This document shows, in pieces, positions 24,868-33,838 of a stretch of 64,000 nt of DNA; position 1 is the stretch's first letter; each line of letters begins with the position of its first letter. The notes beneath the pieces were generated by a model. That model did not search any database and was not told where the DNA came from. It worked only from the letters and a program-made list of their open reading frames with translations. The DNA comes from Flagellimonas olearia (GTDB lineage Bacteria > Bacteroidota > Bacteroidia > Flavobacteriales > Flavobacteriaceae), in assembly GCF_009184425.1 (NCBI RefSeq), contig NZ_WELG01000001.1:785033-849032 (forward strand), in the 5' to 3' direction. The position numbers were made by a program, and so were the translations under genes.

Positions 24868-26283
24868 ATGACACAATCTAATCATAGAAATTTTTCAGTA
24901 AAGAAATATCTTAAGTATTTCTGGATTGCGGTATCCGGTAAGGAAACCGAATTTACAACCGGGAGCATCCGCAAGGCTATTTTTATGCTTTCCATTCCCA
25001 TGATTTTGGAGATGTTGATGGAATCCATTTTTGCTTTGGTGGATATTGCCTACGTTTCCAAAGTAAGCGTAAACGCCGTGGCCACCATCGGATTGACCGA
25101 ATCTGTCATCACCTTGGTATATGCCTTGGCCATTGGGCTGAGCATGGCCGCAACGGCGGTAGTCGCCCGTAGAATAGGGGAGAAAGACGTTGACGGCGCC
25201 AAGATAGCTGCAGTACAGGCCATAGGTCTGGGTGTTTTGGTTTCTCTCGTTTTGGGTGTGGTCGGAATTCTATATGCCAAGGAAATTTTGGCGCTCATGG
25301 GAGGAGAACCCGATTTAATTGCGGAAGGATACGGGTACACCAAACTTTTGATCGGAGGGAACATTACCATTATGCTCTTGTTCTTGATCAATGCTATTTT
25401 TAGGGGTGCCGGTAATGCCTCCATGGCCATGTGGACCTTGGTGCTTTCCAATGGACTCAACATTATTTTGGATCCCATTTTTATCTTTGGTTGGGGACCC
25501 ATTCCCGAGTATGGGGTCATGGGTGCGGCCATAGCCACTAATATTGGGCGTGGTACGGCGGTCTTGTTCCAATTGGGAATCCTCTTCTTTGGATGGGGAA
25601 AAATCAAATTGGTACTTCGGGATTTGGTATTGAATGTCAAGGTCATGGTCAATTTGATCAGGGTTTCCCTAGGGGGTATTGCCCAATTCTTGATAGGCAC
25701 TTCGAGTTGGGTGTTCCTTATGCGGATCATGTCTGAGTTCGGTAGTGAGGTATTGGCCGGGTATACCATAGCCATCAGGGTGATGATGTTCACCCTTATG
25801 CCTTCATGGGGCATGAGCAATGCCGCAGCTACCTTGGTAGGACAGAATTTGGGCGCAAAGCAACCCGATCGGGCCGAAATATCCGTTTGGAAAACAGGGA
25901 AATACAATGCCTATTTTATGGGTGCTGTGTCTTTGGTATATCTCATTTTTGCCAAAAGCATTATTTCTTGGTTCAATGCAACCCCTAGCGTAGTGGAAAA
26001 TGGAGCCCTTTGTCTACAGGTCATTGCCTTGGGATATGTTTTCTATGCCTATGGTATGGTGGTCAGTCAGGCCTTTAATGGGGCAGGAGATACCAAAACC
26101 CCCACCAAGATCAATTTGATATCGTTCTGGCTGTTTCAGTTGCCCTTGGCCTATGTGGCAGCAATGGTTCTGGGGTGGGGAGCGAAAGGTGTTTTTATCG
26201 CCATTACCTTGGCCGAGGTGCTATTGGCCATCATGGCCATGGTCTGGTTCAAAAAAGGGAATTGGAAAAAGGTTCAAGTATGA
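24868..26283 (+). CDS. MATE family efflux transporter
   Basis: 471 residues, about 12 membrane helices in two six-helix halves. The N-terminal half has SIPMILEMLMESIFALVDIAYVS, and the second half repeats SLGGIAQFLIGTSSWVFLMRI. MATE pumps use Na+ or H+ gradients to export cationic drugs or metabolites. The first 30 residues are a hydrophilic cytoplasmic extension. A structured element precedes it (24774-24835). Substrate unknown. Followed after 38 nt by the PLP-lyase gene. Confidence 0.93.
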   Translation: MTQSNHRNFSVKKYLKYFWIAVSGKETEFTTGSIRKAIFMLSIPMILEMLMESIFALVDIAYVSKVSVNAVATIGLTESVITLVYALAIGLSMAATAVVARRIGEKDVDGAKIAAVQAIGLGVLVSLVLGVVGILYAKEILALMGGEPDLIAEGYGYTKLLIGGNITIMLLFLINAIFRGAGNASMAMWTLVLSNGLNIILDPIFIFGWGPIPEYGVMGAAIATNIGRGTAVLFQLGILFFGWGKIKLVLRDLVLNVKVMVNLIRVSLGGIAQFLIGTSSWVFLMRIMSEFGSEVLAGYTIAIRVMMFTLMPSWGMSNAAATLVGQNLGAKQPDRAEISVWKTGKYNAYFMGAVSLVYLIFAKSIISWFNATPSVVENGALCLQVIALGYVFYAYGMVVSQAFNGAGDTKTPTKINLISFWLFQLPLAYVAAMVLGWGAKGVFIAITLAEVLLAIMAMVWFKKGNWKKVQV

Positions 26284-26321
26284 TGGGTTTCGTATCTTTA
26301 ACCTACTAAAGATATACGGTC

Positions 26322-27488
26322 ATGAATACCAATAAAAAAGGGATCAATACCATTTGTACCCATAGCGGGGAACTGGAAGATACTGTGTTCAAGGGAGCTG
26401 TGTCCCCATTGTACATGGCCACGTCCTATCCTTTTGATGATGTTGATATAAAGCGATACCCAAGATATTTCAATACGCCCAACCAAGAAGCGTTGTGCAA
26501 AAAACTGGCGGCCTTGGAACATGCCGAGGCCGCTTTGATTTTTGGTAGTGGTATGGCCGCCATCAGCACAGCCTTGATGGCTTTTTTGAGGGCGGGCGAC
26601 CATATTGTGCTACAGCAGACCATGTATGGCGGCACCTACCACTTTGCAGTGACCCAACTCAACAAGTATGGTATAGACTATTCCTTCACCAACGGATGGG
26701 CGGTGGAAGACTTTGATAAAGAAATCAGACCCAATACCAAGGTGGTGTATTTGGAAACCCCTTCCAATCCTCTGCTTACCATTACGGATATCAAGAGGGT
26801 GGCGCAGTTGGCCAAATCCAAAGGATTGATTTCTATGATAGACAACACATTTGCAAGTCCCATCAACCAAAATCCTATTGATTTTGGAGTGGATGTGGTG
26901 TTGCACAGTGCCACAAAATATATGGGAGGGCATTCCGACATTTGTGCCGGAGTGGTCGCGGCTTCACAAGAACATATGGACCAAGTATTCCAATCCGCCA
27001 TATGTTTTGGAGGAAATCTAAGCGATTATACCGTTTGGCTCTTGGAGCGAAGCATCAAGACCATGGGAATCCGGGTGAAGGCGCAAAACGATAATGCCCT
27101 AAAAATGGCCACCTATTTAGAGAGTAACCCAGAGGTGGAGAAAGTTTATTATCCCGGGTTAAAGAGTCATCCCGATTATGAATTGGCTCAATCACAGATG
27201 AGCGGCTTTGGGGGAATGCTTTCCTTTGAATTGCCCCATGTGGACATATCCCAATTCTTTAAACAGTTAAAATTGATAAAACCGGTAATGAGTTTGGCCG
27301 GGGTGGAAAGCACAATGATTTTGCCCGTGACCACTTCCCATGCCTTGATGAGTCCTGAAGACCGGGAGAAGCAGGGCATCAAGGATTGTTTGATTCGGTT
27401 CTCTTTGGGGATCGAGGATATTGATGACCTTATTGGAGATATTGAACAGGCCATTACACAGGCCAAAACCATGACCATACCCGCATAA
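26322..27488 (+). CDS. Cys/Met metabolism PLP-dependent enzyme (trans-sulfuration family)
   Basis: 388 residues. The PLP lysine is K199 in SATKYMGGHSD; other family motifs are FGSGMAAISTALMAFL, MYGGTYH, LETPSNPLL and MIDNTFASP. The family includes cystathionine gamma-synthase, cystathionine beta/gamma-lyase, methionine gamma-lyase and O-acetylhomoserine sulfhydrylase; the sequence alone does not let me separate these. Only 8 nt upstream of bshB1, so co-transcription with a thiol-biosynthesis gene supports a role in cysteine supply. Confidence 0.9.
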   Translation: MNTNKKGINTICTHSGELEDTVFKGAVSPLYMATSYPFDDVDIKRYPRYFNTPNQEALCKKLAALEHAEAALIFGSGMAAISTALMAFLRAGDHIVLQQTMYGGTYHFAVTQLNKYGIDYSFTNGWAVEDFDKEIRPNTKVVYLETPSNPLLTITDIKRVAQLAKSKGLISMIDNTFASPINQNPIDFGVDVVLHSATKYMGGHSDICAGVVAASQEHMDQVFQSAICFGGNLSDYTVWLLERSIKTMGIRVKAQNDNALKMATYLESNPEVEKVYYPGLKSHPDYELAQSQMSGFGGMLSFELPHVDISQFFKQLKLIKPVMSLAGVESTMILPVTTSHALMSPEDREKQGIKDCLIRFSLGIEDIDDLIGDIEQAITQAKTMTIPA

Positions 27489-27496
27489 CAAGACCT

Positions 27497-28219
27497 ATGA
27501 AATTAGATATTTTAGTTTTTGGGGCCCATCCGGATGATGCCGAGCTGGGTGCCGGAGGTACCATAGCCAAAGAAGTTTCCCGTGGAAAAAAAGTGGGGAT
27601 TGTTGATTTGACCCGAGGCGAACTTGGAACCCGAGGTTCTGCTGAACTAAGGGACAAGGAAGCTGCCAAGGCCGCAAAAATTCTGGGCATAGCTGTTCGG
27701 GAGAATATGGAATTCGATGACGGCTTTTTTGTGAACGACAGGGAGCACCAAATGGAAATCATCAAAATGATTCGGAAATATCGCCCGGAGATTGTGCTTT
27801 GCAATGCTGTGGACGATCGCCATATTGACCATCCCAAAGGAAGTAAATTGGTCAGTGATGCCTGCTTTTTAAGTGGACTGGTTAAAATTGACACCCAAAT
27901 GGATGGGGATGACGAATGGCAGGAACCTTGGCGTCCGAAGTTGGTATATCATTTCATCCAATGGAAGAATCTGGAACCTGATTTTGTCATGGATGTTTCT
28001 GGTTTCATGGAAACGAAGGTCGAGGCGATCATGGCCTATGCTTCCCAATTCTACGACCCAGACAGTGATGAACCGGAAACCCCTATCAGCAGTAAGAACT
28101 TTACGGACAGTGTTATTTATAGGGCCAGGGATCTGGGTAGGTTGGTAGGCGTGGAACATGCCGAAGGTTTCACAGTGGAACGCTATGCCGCTGTGGATAA
28201 TTTGGATGCCCTTATTTAA
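27497..28219 (+). CDS. bshB1: Bacillithiol biosynthesis deacetylase BshB1
   Basis: 240 residues. PIG-L/LmbE fold with the zinc motif AHPDDAELG at residues 10-18 and the His of DDRHIDHPKG near 110. LTRGELGTRG and NMEFDDGFF are typical of BshB1, which removes acetyl from GlcNAc-malate to give GlcN-malate, the second step of bacillithiol synthesis. Cytoplasmic. Neighbouring trans-sulfuration enzyme could feed cysteine for the last step. bshA and bshC are not in the window. Confidence 0.92.
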   Translation: MKLDILVFGAHPDDAELGAGGTIAKEVSRGKKVGIVDLTRGELGTRGSAELRDKEAAKAAKILGIAVRENMEFDDGFFVNDREHQMEIIKMIRKYRPEIVLCNAVDDRHIDHPKGSKLVSDACFLSGLVKIDTQMDGDDEWQEPWRPKLVYHFIQWKNLEPDFVMDVSGFMETKVEAIMAYASQFYDPDSDEPETPISSKNFTDSVIYRARDLGRLVGVEHAEGFTVERYAAVDNLDALI

Positions 28220-28225
28220 TTTGGA

Positions 28226-30316
28226 TCAACTGGCTTGCTGGTACCGTTTTTCGGCCTTTGGAACGGTGAAGAAGAAGGAAGTACCTTTGCGAGGAACACT
28301 TTCTACCCATATTTTGCCCTTGTTTTTTAGGATCATTTCCTTACATAGCGACAGCCCTAGACCGGTACCTCTTTCGTTGTTGGTACCATAGGTGGTGATA
28401 TTGGAGGAGTCTTCGAATATCTTTTTCTGGATCTCCTTGTTCATTCCAATACCCGTGTCCTTTACGGTTACCTGCCACATGCCGGACTTTTCTATGGCTT
28501 CAATGGTGATTAGGCCATTGTCCGGGGTAAACTTGATGGCATTGCTCAGGAGATTTCGGATGACAATATCAATTTGGTTTTGATCGGCCCATATTTGTGG
28601 ATTCTCCGGCAATTGGTTGATGATCTTGATGGCTTTCCCAGAGGCTATCTCGGAAAGCAACTGGATGTTGGCGTTCACCAAATTATCCAAAGAGACCCGT
28701 TTGGGTTTGGTAACTACTCCATTGAGCTGCGTCTGCCCCCATGATAATAGGTTGTTCAATGCAAAGGAGATGTTCTCCACATCGGCTTTGAGTTTTGGGA
28801 TAAATGATACAAATTCATCTTTGTTCACTTCTCCATCCGTATATAATTTCAACAATCCATGTAACGCGCCAATAGGCCCCCTAAGATCATGCCCGATAAT
28901 GGAAAAGAGCTTGGTCTTGGTCTTGTTCACCTCGTTCAACTGGCTTTCCCTCTCGGTTACGGCCTCGGTTTTTTCGTGAAGTTCCTTGTTCAGTTTTTTC
29001 TGGATTTTCTCACTACGGCGTATCACAAATGTAATCACACTGAGAATCAATAGGATGATTACCGTAAAGTAGATATAGTTCCTTTGCTTGGCCAAAGCCG
29101 CCTCATTGACCTCAATGAGTTGTTGTTTTTCTTGCTCGTACTGTATTTTGGTTTCCAAAAGGGAAAGACTTTGTTTGTTCTTGTCCCGGAACAAGGAATC
29201 GGAAAGTGCTTTGAAGCTTTCAAGATAGTTGAGGGCGGCCACATGCTCCTCATTGTTTTTGTAGACCTTATAAAGCGTTTCGGAACAATCTATCTGGCCT
29301 TGCAATGATTGTATTTTTCTGGAGATTTCAAGGCCTTCATTGGCGTACTTCATCGAGAGACTGTCCCTTCCCAAGCCCAAATACACCTTGGCCATACCGT
29401 TCATCAGGTTGATTTTTTCCCGGTCGTCATCCAGTTGTTGGTTGTGGAGCATGTTACTCTGGTCATACCAATAGAGGGCCCACTGATATTTTTCCTGTTC
29501 CAGATAAATGCTTCCCTTTACCTCATAGGCATAAGCCAGCCAATCATATACTTTGTTTTTTTCAAACGTATTGATGCTCTTATTGATGTTGAACATGGCC
29601 AGATCAAAATTCTTGGCATCCTTGTAGAGTGAGGCCATATTGCTCGAGGTTTCGGCGTCTATGATATCATTGCCCAGTTTACGGTTGATCCGTTGTACGG
29701 TGTCATAAAAAATAAGGGCGTTCTTATAATCTTTCTGGTCGGCATACAAGCTGGCTATATTTTCATTTAATATGGACAGCATTTCTTTGCAATCTATACG
29801 CCGGGCCACATCAATTCCTTTTAAATAAAGATTTAGGGCTTCGGCATAATTGCCCTCATAACTATAATCATGGGCCAGACCATTAATGATGTCCAATTCG
29901 GAAATTTCATTCCCGGTTTCTTCGGTAAGGATAAGCGCCTCCTTAAAAAGGGCCATGGACCTTTCGCGATTCCCCTGATCCGAATTGTAATTGGCCATTC
30001 CGCTCAACGCTTTTATGATTCCTTTGGTATACTCTATATCAGTACTATACTTTAATACCCTTTGCGAAATGGCATTAAGACTATCGCTATTGACAAAGCG
30101 ATATGAATAGGCAAGGTCGGAAAGTAAGTTAATATGGGTAGTGTCCTTAGTGTTGAACCGATTGGTGGATTGCAACCTTTTTAGTTTATAGGAAAGACTA
30201 TCCTTTTTGGTCAATTGGGTGTGTGCCAAGGATGACATTAGAAGTACGCACCAAAGAATGGCAACTTTCCCAAGTTGGAATTTGAATAGTGAAAGGTTGA
30301 ATATTTTATGGGGCAT
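28226..30316 (-). CDS. TPR-containing membrane histidine kinase (HisKA type)
   Basis: 696 residues. Signal or anchor at residues 15-35, then at least six TPR-like repeats to about 390 (for example EGNYAEALNLYLKGID, QKDYKNALIFYDTV), a membrane helix (NYIYFTVIILLILSVITFVI) near 415-435, a coiled coil, a HisKA domain with the phospho-His in SIIGHDLRGPIG near 475, and a HATPase (NAIKFTPDNG, DTGIGM, GTGLGLSLCKEMI). The TPR part would sense something in the periplasm. No response regulator is adjacent. Its promoter carries the motif shared with the LytTR locus (30338-30385). Confidence 0.92.
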   Translation of the reverse strand: MPHKIFNLSLFKFQLGKVAILWCVLLMSSLAHTQLTKKDSLSYKLKRLQSTNRFNTKDTTHINLLSDLAYSYRFVNSDSLNAISQRVLKYSTDIEYTKGIIKALSGMANYNSDQGNRERSMALFKEALILTEETGNEISELDIINGLAHDYSYEGNYAEALNLYLKGIDVARRIDCKEMLSILNENIASLYADQKDYKNALIFYDTVQRINRKLGNDIIDAETSSNMASLYKDAKNFDLAMFNINKSINTFEKNKVYDWLAYAYEVKGSIYLEQEKYQWALYWYDQSNMLHNQQLDDDREKINLMNGMAKVYLGLGRDSLSMKYANEGLEISRKIQSLQGQIDCSETLYKVYKNNEEHVAALNYLESFKALSDSLFRDKNKQSLSLLETKIQYEQEKQQLIEVNEAALAKQRNYIYFTVIILLILSVITFVIRRSEKIQKKLNKELHEKTEAVTERESQLNEVNKTKTKLFSIIGHDLRGPIGALHGLLKLYTDGEVNKDEFVSFIPKLKADVENISFALNNLLSWGQTQLNGVVTKPKRVSLDNLVNANIQLLSEIASGKAIKIINQLPENPQIWADQNQIDIVIRNLLSNAIKFTPDNGLITIEAIEKSGMWQVTVKDTGIGMNKEIQKKIFEDSSNITTYGTNNERGTGLGLSLCKEMILKNKGKIWVESVPRKGTSFFFTVPKAEKRYQQAS

Positions 30317-30337
30317 ACTTCGCTAATCTAGCAAGTG

Positions 30338-30385
30338 TAAAAATACCTTTCCATACGCGTTGTAAGAAACTAAATGTTGTGAAAG
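30338..30385 (-). promoter_or_regulatory. Putative promoter of the 28.2-kb histidine kinase with the CTTTCACAACA motif
   Basis: On the minus strand CTTTCACAACA (complement of 30375-30385) lies 29 nt upstream of TATTTTTA (complement of 30338-30345), which matches TAnnTTTG at five of six fixed bases. The motif and spacing mirror the LytTR-kinase promoter at 42818-42864. The kinase ATG is at 30316. Confidence 0.5.
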
Positions 30386-30545
30386 GGCAAAAAATGTGTG
30401 TTTTGTCCATTTAAAAGTGCATTTCATCGATATTTGTAAGAAATGGACTTCAATTCATATAGTGCTGGATTTATGGGATTTAACCAACAGCAAGTGAACA
30501 CGATTAAAAAAAGTTGATTTTACTTTCGGGAAGTATTAAATTCTT

Positions 30546-30576
30546 TTGGTTGAATCAATACAAAAAAGTATTTTTG
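30546..30576 (+). promoter_or_regulatory. Promoter of tRNA-His
   Basis: A -33 TTG (30546-30548, within CTTTTGG) and a perfect -7 box TATTTTTG (30569-30576) are separated by exactly 20 nt. This is the best full -33/-7 promoter in the window and serves as the internal reference for spacing. Transcription would begin near 30581, about 10 nt before the tRNA. Confidence 0.75.
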
Positions 30577-30590
30577 CATCCGCTTTTAAT

Positions 30591-30665
30591 GGTGGTTGTA
30601 GCTCAGCTGGTTAGAGCGCTGGATTGTGGTTCCAGAGGTCGCCGGTTCGAACCCGGTCTTCCACC
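30591..30665 (+). tRNA. tRNA-His (anticodon GTG)
   Basis: Cloverleaf with anticodon stem CTGGA/TCCAG, loop TTGTGGT (anticodon GTG), D-arm AGCTCAGCTGGTTAGAGCG, T-arm GCCGG-TTCGAAC-CCGGT. The extra 5' G (-1) typical of tRNA-His faces C73. The 3' CCA is not encoded. The acceptor stem has two tandem U-U mismatches (5:68 and 6:67). Monocistronic, with its own promoter and terminator. Confidence 0.95.
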
Positions 30666-30680
30666 CTTAAGTTTACTTGA

Positions 30681-30710
30681 ATCCCAAACCAAAAGGTTTG
30701 GGATTTTTTT
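30681..30710 (+). terminator. Rho-independent terminator of tRNA-His
   Basis: 10-bp stem ATCCCAAACC/GGTTTGGGAT (30681-30690, 30695-30704) with AAAA loop and a T tract to 30710. Confidence 0.85.
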
Positions 30711-30721
30711 GTTTGGGACAT

Positions 30722-30746
30722 AAAAAAACCCTCTAAATGAGGGCTT
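30722..30746 (-). terminator. Rho-independent terminator of the M28 peptidase gene
   Basis: Minus strand: 5-bp core stem CCCTC/GAGGG (complement of 30739-30743 and 30729-30733) with ATTTA loop, followed by a run of T. Lies 19 nt beyond the peptidase stop. Confidence 0.7.
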
Positions 30747-30764
30747 TGCATAAAGTCTTTCCAC

Positions 30765-32330
30765 TTATTCAATGGGTTTGTCCACCAGAACCTTATTGGG
30801 CCTGTTGGCCACTTCCCATGCGGTATGGAAAATAAGACGGCTTCGGTTCTCCAAAAGATCGTAGTTGATTTTGTCCGGGGTATCACCCGGTCTGTGGTAA
30901 TCCGCATGGGTTCCATTGAAATAGAAAATTATAGGGATATTGTTTTTGGCAAAGTTGTAGTGGTCACTTCGATAATAGAACCTATTGGGGTCGCTTTCAT
31001 CGTTGTATTTGTAATCCAACTCCAGATGGGCGTATTTTTTATTGACTTCCTCAGAAAGATTGTGCAGTTCCGTGCTCAGTTTGTCGGAACCAATAAGATA
31101 GATATAGTTCCGGTCTCCATTCCTGTTGGGGTCTATACGGCCAATCATGTCTATATTGAGGTCGGCCACGGTTTGATATAGAGGAAATATAGGGTCTACA
31201 TCCGTATAGTATCTGGAACCCAACAGTCCTTTTTCCTCTCCGGTCACATGAAGAAAAACAATGGACCGCTTTGGTCCATGGCCAGCATCGGCCGCCTGCT
31301 TAAAGGCTTGGGCTATTTCCAAAAGGGCCACGGTCCCGGAACCATCGTCATCCGCGCCGTTGTTGATATCACCATTGGCATTCACCCCAATATGATCTAA
31401 ATGCGATGAAATAATCACATACTCATCGGGTTTTTCGGACCCTTTCAATACCGCAACGACATTTTCAGAATCGATTTTTTCGTTTCCGCTCTCCACGTTC
31501 AATTTTAAATCTACCGTTATTTTTTCCGGTGTGGCATTGGCATCAATATCCTTTTTAAGTGTGGTGGCGGATTTTTCATTGAGCATGATCAAAAACACCT
31601 CGCTATTGTCCCCTGCCAATTCCATTTTATCCGTAGTGTTGGTTTTCATAAAATCAAAGTACCCTTGGTATCGAGGGTAGTTTACGGAGTCATAATATAA
31701 GATTCCACGCGCACCCTTATCAATGGCCAGATTGGCTTTTTTTTCCATACCATCGGACATACTGCCCCAAACAGATTTTTGATCGGTACCGGTCACTACA
31801 TAGGTTCCGTCCGCATTGGAGGGTTCCCCTGCTTTAATGAGAACTACCTTTCCATTTACATCCAGTCCGGTATAATCGGAATAGTTATCGTCTTCGACCC
31901 CATAACCTACGTATATGATTTCATGATAATCCCCATGGGCCACCGTGAAGGTCACCGCATCTTCCCCTAAGGGGAAAGTGGTATTGTTGATACTGATACT
32001 GCCATTGGGGACACCAGTCACTTCAAGCGGAACTTTTTGAAAGTAGTCACCATCTGCCTTGGCCGCAGGAATGCCCATGGCCTCATATTGGGCTCTTAGG
32101 TATTCCACGGCTTTCTTTTGACCGGGTTTACCGGTTTCCCTACCCTCAAACTCATCCGAAGCATACGTATATAAGTGTTCTTTTAATTCATCTTGGGTAA
32201 TGGTATGGGCGTAGGTGATGGACAAATCCGGTCCTTGCTGGGTTCCTGTTGATGGATTCTCTGAAACTGTTTTTTGGGAGGAGTTGCAGGCAAACATCAG
32301 GCCCAAGGCAAACAAGCAGATTTTTTTCAT
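30765..32330 (-). CDS. M28 family zinc metallopeptidase, lipoprotein
   Basis: 521 residues from ATG at 32330 (MKKICLFALGLMFAC, lipobox Cys at 15); an ATG at 32348 adds six residues. The PA (protease-associated) domain occupies about 110-260. The catalytic domain has the M28 zinc ligands and base in order: SSHLDHIG, NNGADDDGSG, GEEKGLLGSRYY, NIDMIGR and GTHADYHRPGD. It is a surface or periplasmic aminopeptidase. Monocistronic with its own terminator; upstream box TACTTTTG at 32356-32363. Confidence 0.93.
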   Translation of the reverse strand: MKKICLFALGLMFACNSSQKTVSENPSTGTQQGPDLSITYAHTITQDELKEHLYTYASDEFEGRETGKPGQKKAVEYLRAQYEAMGIPAAKADGDYFQKVPLEVTGVPNGSISINNTTFPLGEDAVTFTVAHGDYHEIIYVGYGVEDDNYSDYTGLDVNGKVVLIKAGEPSNADGTYVVTGTDQKSVWGSMSDGMEKKANLAIDKGARGILYYDSVNYPRYQGYFDFMKTNTTDKMELAGDNSEVFLIMLNEKSATTLKKDIDANATPEKITVDLKLNVESGNEKIDSENVVAVLKGSEKPDEYVIISSHLDHIGVNANGDINNGADDDGSGTVALLEIAQAFKQAADAGHGPKRSIVFLHVTGEEKGLLGSRYYTDVDPIFPLYQTVADLNIDMIGRIDPNRNGDRNYIYLIGSDKLSTELHNLSEEVNKKYAHLELDYKYNDESDPNRFYYRSDHYNFAKNNIPIIFYFNGTHADYHRPGDTPDKINYDLLENRSRLIFHTAWEVANRPNKVLVDKPIE

Positions 32331-32355
32331 TATATGATCGGTTTTCAAAATTTAC

Positions 32356-32363
32356 CAAAAGTA
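32356..32363 (-). promoter_or_regulatory. -7 promoter box for the M28 peptidase gene
   Basis: Minus strand TACTTTTG, a perfect TAnnTTTG, ending 7 nt before the ATG at 32348 and 25 nt before the preferred ATG at 32330. This favours the 32330 start. Confidence 0.45.
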
Positions 32364-32498
32364 GTTAAAAGATTACGAAAGAAATGATTGGTGCCCGATT
32401 AACTTTTCCGCGCCCTTTATGTATCTTGGCTCCCTATTTTAGAGCTTTGTGGATAACCTAAAACAGGGCGATATTTAGCCTTGGAAATGATTTAAAGT

Positions 32499-33755
32499 AT
32501 GGGTAAGAACAAAAACGTCATAGTGGTCGGTGGAGGTATTGTTGGACTGTCAACAGCCTATTTTTTGCATAAGGAGGGACATGAGGTAACGGTTTTGGAC
32601 AAGTCCGACATTACTTCTGGGGCCTCTTTTGTCAATGCGGGCTATTTAACCCCGAGCCACATCATTTCTTTGGCCTCACCGGGAATGATTTCCAAGGGGA
32701 TCAAGTATATGTTCAATTCTTCCAGTCCATTTTACATGAAGCCCAGATTTGATATGGATTTCTTCAAATGGGCTTGGTACTTCAAGAAATCATCTACCAA
32801 GGACAAGGTGGAGCGATCCATGCCGATCATCAGGGATATCAACCTTATCAGTAGAAAATTGTATGAGGACATGAAGGCTTCGGGCGATTTGGGTGACTTT
32901 CATTTGGAAGACAAAGGTCTGCTCATGATGTATCAGACCGATCAGGCTAGGGACCATGAATTGGAGGTAATGGAGAAAGCCGGCGCATTGGGATTGGAAG
33001 GCAGGCATTTGACCAAGTCCGAACTCCAGAAGATGGAACCCAATGTTGAATTGAATGCTGAAGGCGCCATTTTATACGAATGCGATCGTCATACCACCCC
33101 TCCCCAGATTATGAAAAGTATGGTGGACTTTCTCACCAAAGCGGGAGTGACCATCAAAAAGGACGAAGAGGTGGTAGACTTGAAGATTTTGGGAAACACC
33201 ATATCGGAAGTAATCACCAACAAAGGAAGTTATTCTGCGGATGAAGTTATTTTTGCGGCAGGTTCATGGACTTCGATTCTCTCCAAAAAATTGAAAATAG
33301 AACTTCCGCTTCAGGCGGGGAAGGGCTATCGCATCAATGTGGAAGCACCAACAGGAATATCCATGCCCGCGATTTTAATGGAATCCAAAATGGCGGTGAC
33401 CCCAATGAAAGGCTTTACCCGTTTTGCCGGGACCATGGAGTTTTCAGGAATCAACAGCATTATTCGCAAAGAAAGGGTGGAAGCCATTGCCAAGGGAGCG
33501 GCGCATTATTATAAAGGACTTACCATATCAGAAGAGGACCAGAAAAATGCCCAGTGTGGTTTGCGACCAGTTACCCCAGACGGACTTCCTTATATTGGAC
33601 GACCCAAAGGGTTTGATAATCTCATCATAGCCACAGGCCATGCCATGATGGGCTGGAGTTTGGGCCCTGCCACGGGTAAATTTGTAACCGAGTTGGTTTC
33701 GGGGAAGAAGCTGTCCATGGACTTAAGTGCGTTTCATCCGGACCGTAAGTTTTAA
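32499..33755 (+). CDS. FAD-dependent D-amino-acid/hydroxyproline dehydrogenase-like oxidoreductase
   Basis: 418 residues. DAO superfamily: FAD-binding VVGGGIVGLSTAYFL at residues 9-23, VTVLDKSDITSGASFVNAGYL, and a C-terminal RPVTPDGLPYIGRP...GHAMMGWSLGPATG. It resembles DadA-type D-amino-acid dehydrogenases and hydroxyproline-betaine/D-hydroxyproline dehydrogenases. No other hydroxyproline genes are adjacent, so the substrate stays open. Monocistronic; divergent from the M28 gene. Confidence 0.88.
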   Translation: MGKNKNVIVVGGGIVGLSTAYFLHKEGHEVTVLDKSDITSGASFVNAGYLTPSHIISLASPGMISKGIKYMFNSSSPFYMKPRFDMDFFKWAWYFKKSSTKDKVERSMPIIRDINLISRKLYEDMKASGDLGDFHLEDKGLLMMYQTDQARDHELEVMEKAGALGLEGRHLTKSELQKMEPNVELNAEGAILYECDRHTTPPQIMKSMVDFLTKAGVTIKKDEEVVDLKILGNTISEVITNKGSYSADEVIFAAGSWTSILSKKLKIELPLQAGKGYRINVEAPTGISMPAILMESKMAVTPMKGFTRFAGTMEFSGINSIIRKERVEAIAKGAAHYYKGLTISEEDQKNAQCGLRPVTPDGLPYIGRPKGFDNLIIATGHAMMGWSLGPATGKFVTELVSGKKLSMDLSAFHPDRKF

Positions 33756-33826
33756 AGTCCATATTTTCTTTGGGTTAATTTAGGCACGGTATGTGCCATA
33801 AATTTTTTAGTTGCTCTTTTTAAAAG

Positions 33827-33834
33827 TAATTTTG
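33827..33834 (+). promoter_or_regulatory. -7 promoter box 4 nt before a start codon
   Basis: TAATTTTG, perfect TAnnTTTG, ends 4 nt before the ATG at 33839. A TTG at 33811 is too close (13 nt) to be a normal -33. The transcript would be leaderless or nearly so. Confidence 0.45.
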
Positions 33835-33838
33835 TCCT

